Source: Aigarchaeota archaeon
Lineage (GTDB): Archaea; Thermoproteota; Nitrososphaeria_A; Caldarchaeales; Wolframiiraptoraceae
DNA: 52,926 nt
Assembly: GCA_025058515.1 (NCBI GenBank)
Contig: JANXDW010000043.1
Span: 1-52,926, forward strand
Reading direction: 5' to 3'
How positions within the stretch are numbered: position 1 is the first letter of the stretch; each line of letters starts with the position of its first letter. Below, in pieces: positions 52,187 through 52,926 of this stretch. Under the pieces are notes generated by a model. That model worked only from the letters and a program-made list of their open reading frames with translations. It made no database searches and was not told the origin of the DNA. A program made the position numbers and the translations under genes.

Positions 52187-52926
52187 TCCAGCTTACACCT
52201 CCCTCACGCCAGATAATTTTTACAAGCTTTACAGTTGGAGAATTCATGCTGGGGCTACTACGGCTGAGAGCAAATTTTAACTTGAGAACCTCACGTAGAA
52301 AAGATAAGAAGACAAAGTCCGAGTCTATAAGTAGCGGATATTTTGAGGTTATGACTATCCTCTCGATCTTTGAGATATCATCTCCTTGAAAAGTGCTGAG
52401 CACTGTCTCATATTTTCCCCAAACATTCTTTCTAACATTTATCTTTCCCGTCCTCTTCTTTCTAACAGTATTTCGTGAGAAAGAAGCTGAAAAACTATAA
52501 CTGAATGAAGCTTCCTCACCTATCAATTCAACGTCAACGGTAAAATTGTCTGTGTGCTCACCTAAAAGATACAACCGCATATACTTGAACTGACTTAAAC
52601 CTAGCTCCAAACCCTTCATACTATGTGATGGATATATTATCTTTCCATCCTGGCCTATGGTGTTCGGCACCATCTTCAAGCACCACTCATTCAATGTTCC
52701 AAACCTCTTATCGCTTACAGTAGCGTTCACCGCAGAGAATCTTGAAGCATTCCTATATGTTAGACCCGCATAGGCTATAGGCCATCTCGGAATAGTGACC
52801 TGCCGAGTATCATATGCATCATAGACACTTGATATTGTCTCATTCTCAGAGTTCAAAACCTGTACCGATACTCTTCCATCATTCTTCTCCACCAACCACT
52901 CACACTCAACATAGTTTACAAAATAT
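52179..52926 (-). CDS. Virus structural-like protein, 5' end beyond window
   Basis: The frame is open to the right edge, with no stop before 52926; a TTG at 52895 is possible but the sequence continues upstream in frame (codons for FVNYVECEW), so I treat it as partial. At least 249 residues, with many beta strands (VSVQVLNSENETISS, KYMRLYLLGEHTDNFTVDVELIGE, SFSYSFSASFSRN). No family recognised. It is co-directional and overlapping with two fibre-like genes, which suggests a tail or baseplate component. Confidence 0.5.
   Translation of the reverse strand, partial: YFVNYVECEWLVEKNDGRVSVQVLNSENETISSVYDAYDTRQVTIPRWPIAYAGLTYRNASRFSAVNATVSDKRFGTLNEWCLKMVPNTIGQDGKIIYPSHSMKGLELGLSQFKYMRLYLLGEHTDNFTVDVELIGEEASFSYSFSASFSRNTVRKKRTGKINVRKNVWGKYETVLSTFQGDDISKIERIVITSKYPLLIDSDFVFLSFLREVLKLKFALSRSSPSMNSPTVKLVKIIWREGGVSWSE

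Noticed and set aside
1-52926. CRISPR arrays or insertion sequences
   Set aside because: I saw no regularly spaced repeats, no transposase motifs and no terminal inverted repeats. Reading by eye may miss degraded copies.
52895-52926. TTG at 52895 as the true start of the last gene
   Set aside because: The frame remains open with plausible codons to the window edge, so the gene is more likely partial.

Overview
The window is a stretch of archaeal chromosome joined on its right side to what looks like an integrated virus of the head-tailed (HK97-like portal and terminase) type. Archaeal identity rests on eukaryote-like or archaea-only genes: ribosomal protein S26e, Nob1, UPF0147, archaeal-type TrpRS, type II methionine aminopeptidase, archaemetzincin, Elp3, DUF1512, a tetraether-lipid synthase homologue, and TATA-box promoters with several leaderless starts. 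S26e and DUF1512 point to the TACK superphylum (Thermoproteota/Thaumarchaeota/Aigarchaeota/Korarchaeota relatives). I cannot place it more finely from this sequence. The genome is AT-rich. The 5S rRNA gene stands alone, unlinked to 16S/23S within this window.

Cellular part, about 1-43430. 1-3056: two GT-C type membrane glycosyltransferases (one cut by the window edge) in an apparent operon with elp3. 3142-6815: a complete FixABCX-type electron-transfer flavoprotein cluster (etfA, etfB, ferredoxin fixX, dehydrogenase fixC), followed by an F420/flavin luciferase-like (Mer-like) oxidoreductase. 8257-16002: a divergent LarA-like protein, a site-2 protease, RimI-like acetyltransferase, S26e, a large tandem ThyX-like protein, a PPP phosphatase and succinyl-CoA synthetase sucCD. 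16477-23036: heme O synthase, nitroreductase, tetraether lipid synthase (Tes-like), TrpRS, Map and a zinc-ribbon protein. 23094-29855: DUF1512, 5S rRNA, a TtuA/Ncs6 tRNA thiolase with an unusual start, a second site-2 protease, UPF0147, a run of small winged-helix and unknown genes, UbiX, a probable structured small RNA and a JAMM protease. 30095-37960: MoeA, methylmalonate-semialdehyde-type dehydrogenase, a C_GCAxxG_C_C redox protein, IlvE, NAD kinase, Nob1, an isocitrate/isopropylmalate dehydrogenase and archaemetzincin.

The most interesting cellular element is a tightly overlapping three-gene operon at 38672-41743. It encodes a very short, apparently hinge-less SMC ATPase with Smc5/Smc6-like motifs, a kleisin (ScpA/Nse4-like), and a tandem winged-helix 'kite' protein whose second half resembles the MAGE/Nse3 domain. 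Together they look like a miniature archaeal relative of the Smc5/6 or condensin complex. It is followed by tRNA-Asn and a peptide-modifying-type radical SAM gene.

Provirus part, about 43441 to the right edge. On the minus strand there is a ParB-like protein, a small unknown protein and a ribbon-helix-helix (RHH) repressor. Divergent from these is an RHH protein with a SWIM-like zinc motif. Then come a CxxC-H protein, small membrane proteins, portal, large terminase, a small ORF with an in-frame TAG where a small terminase would be expected, and three beta-rich tail-fibre-like proteins of visibly higher GC. A TrmO tRNA methyltransferase and a tiny membrane ORF sit on the plus strand inside this block. 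No integrase, capsid or protease gene is visible, so the element is either cut by the window edge, rearranged or decaying.
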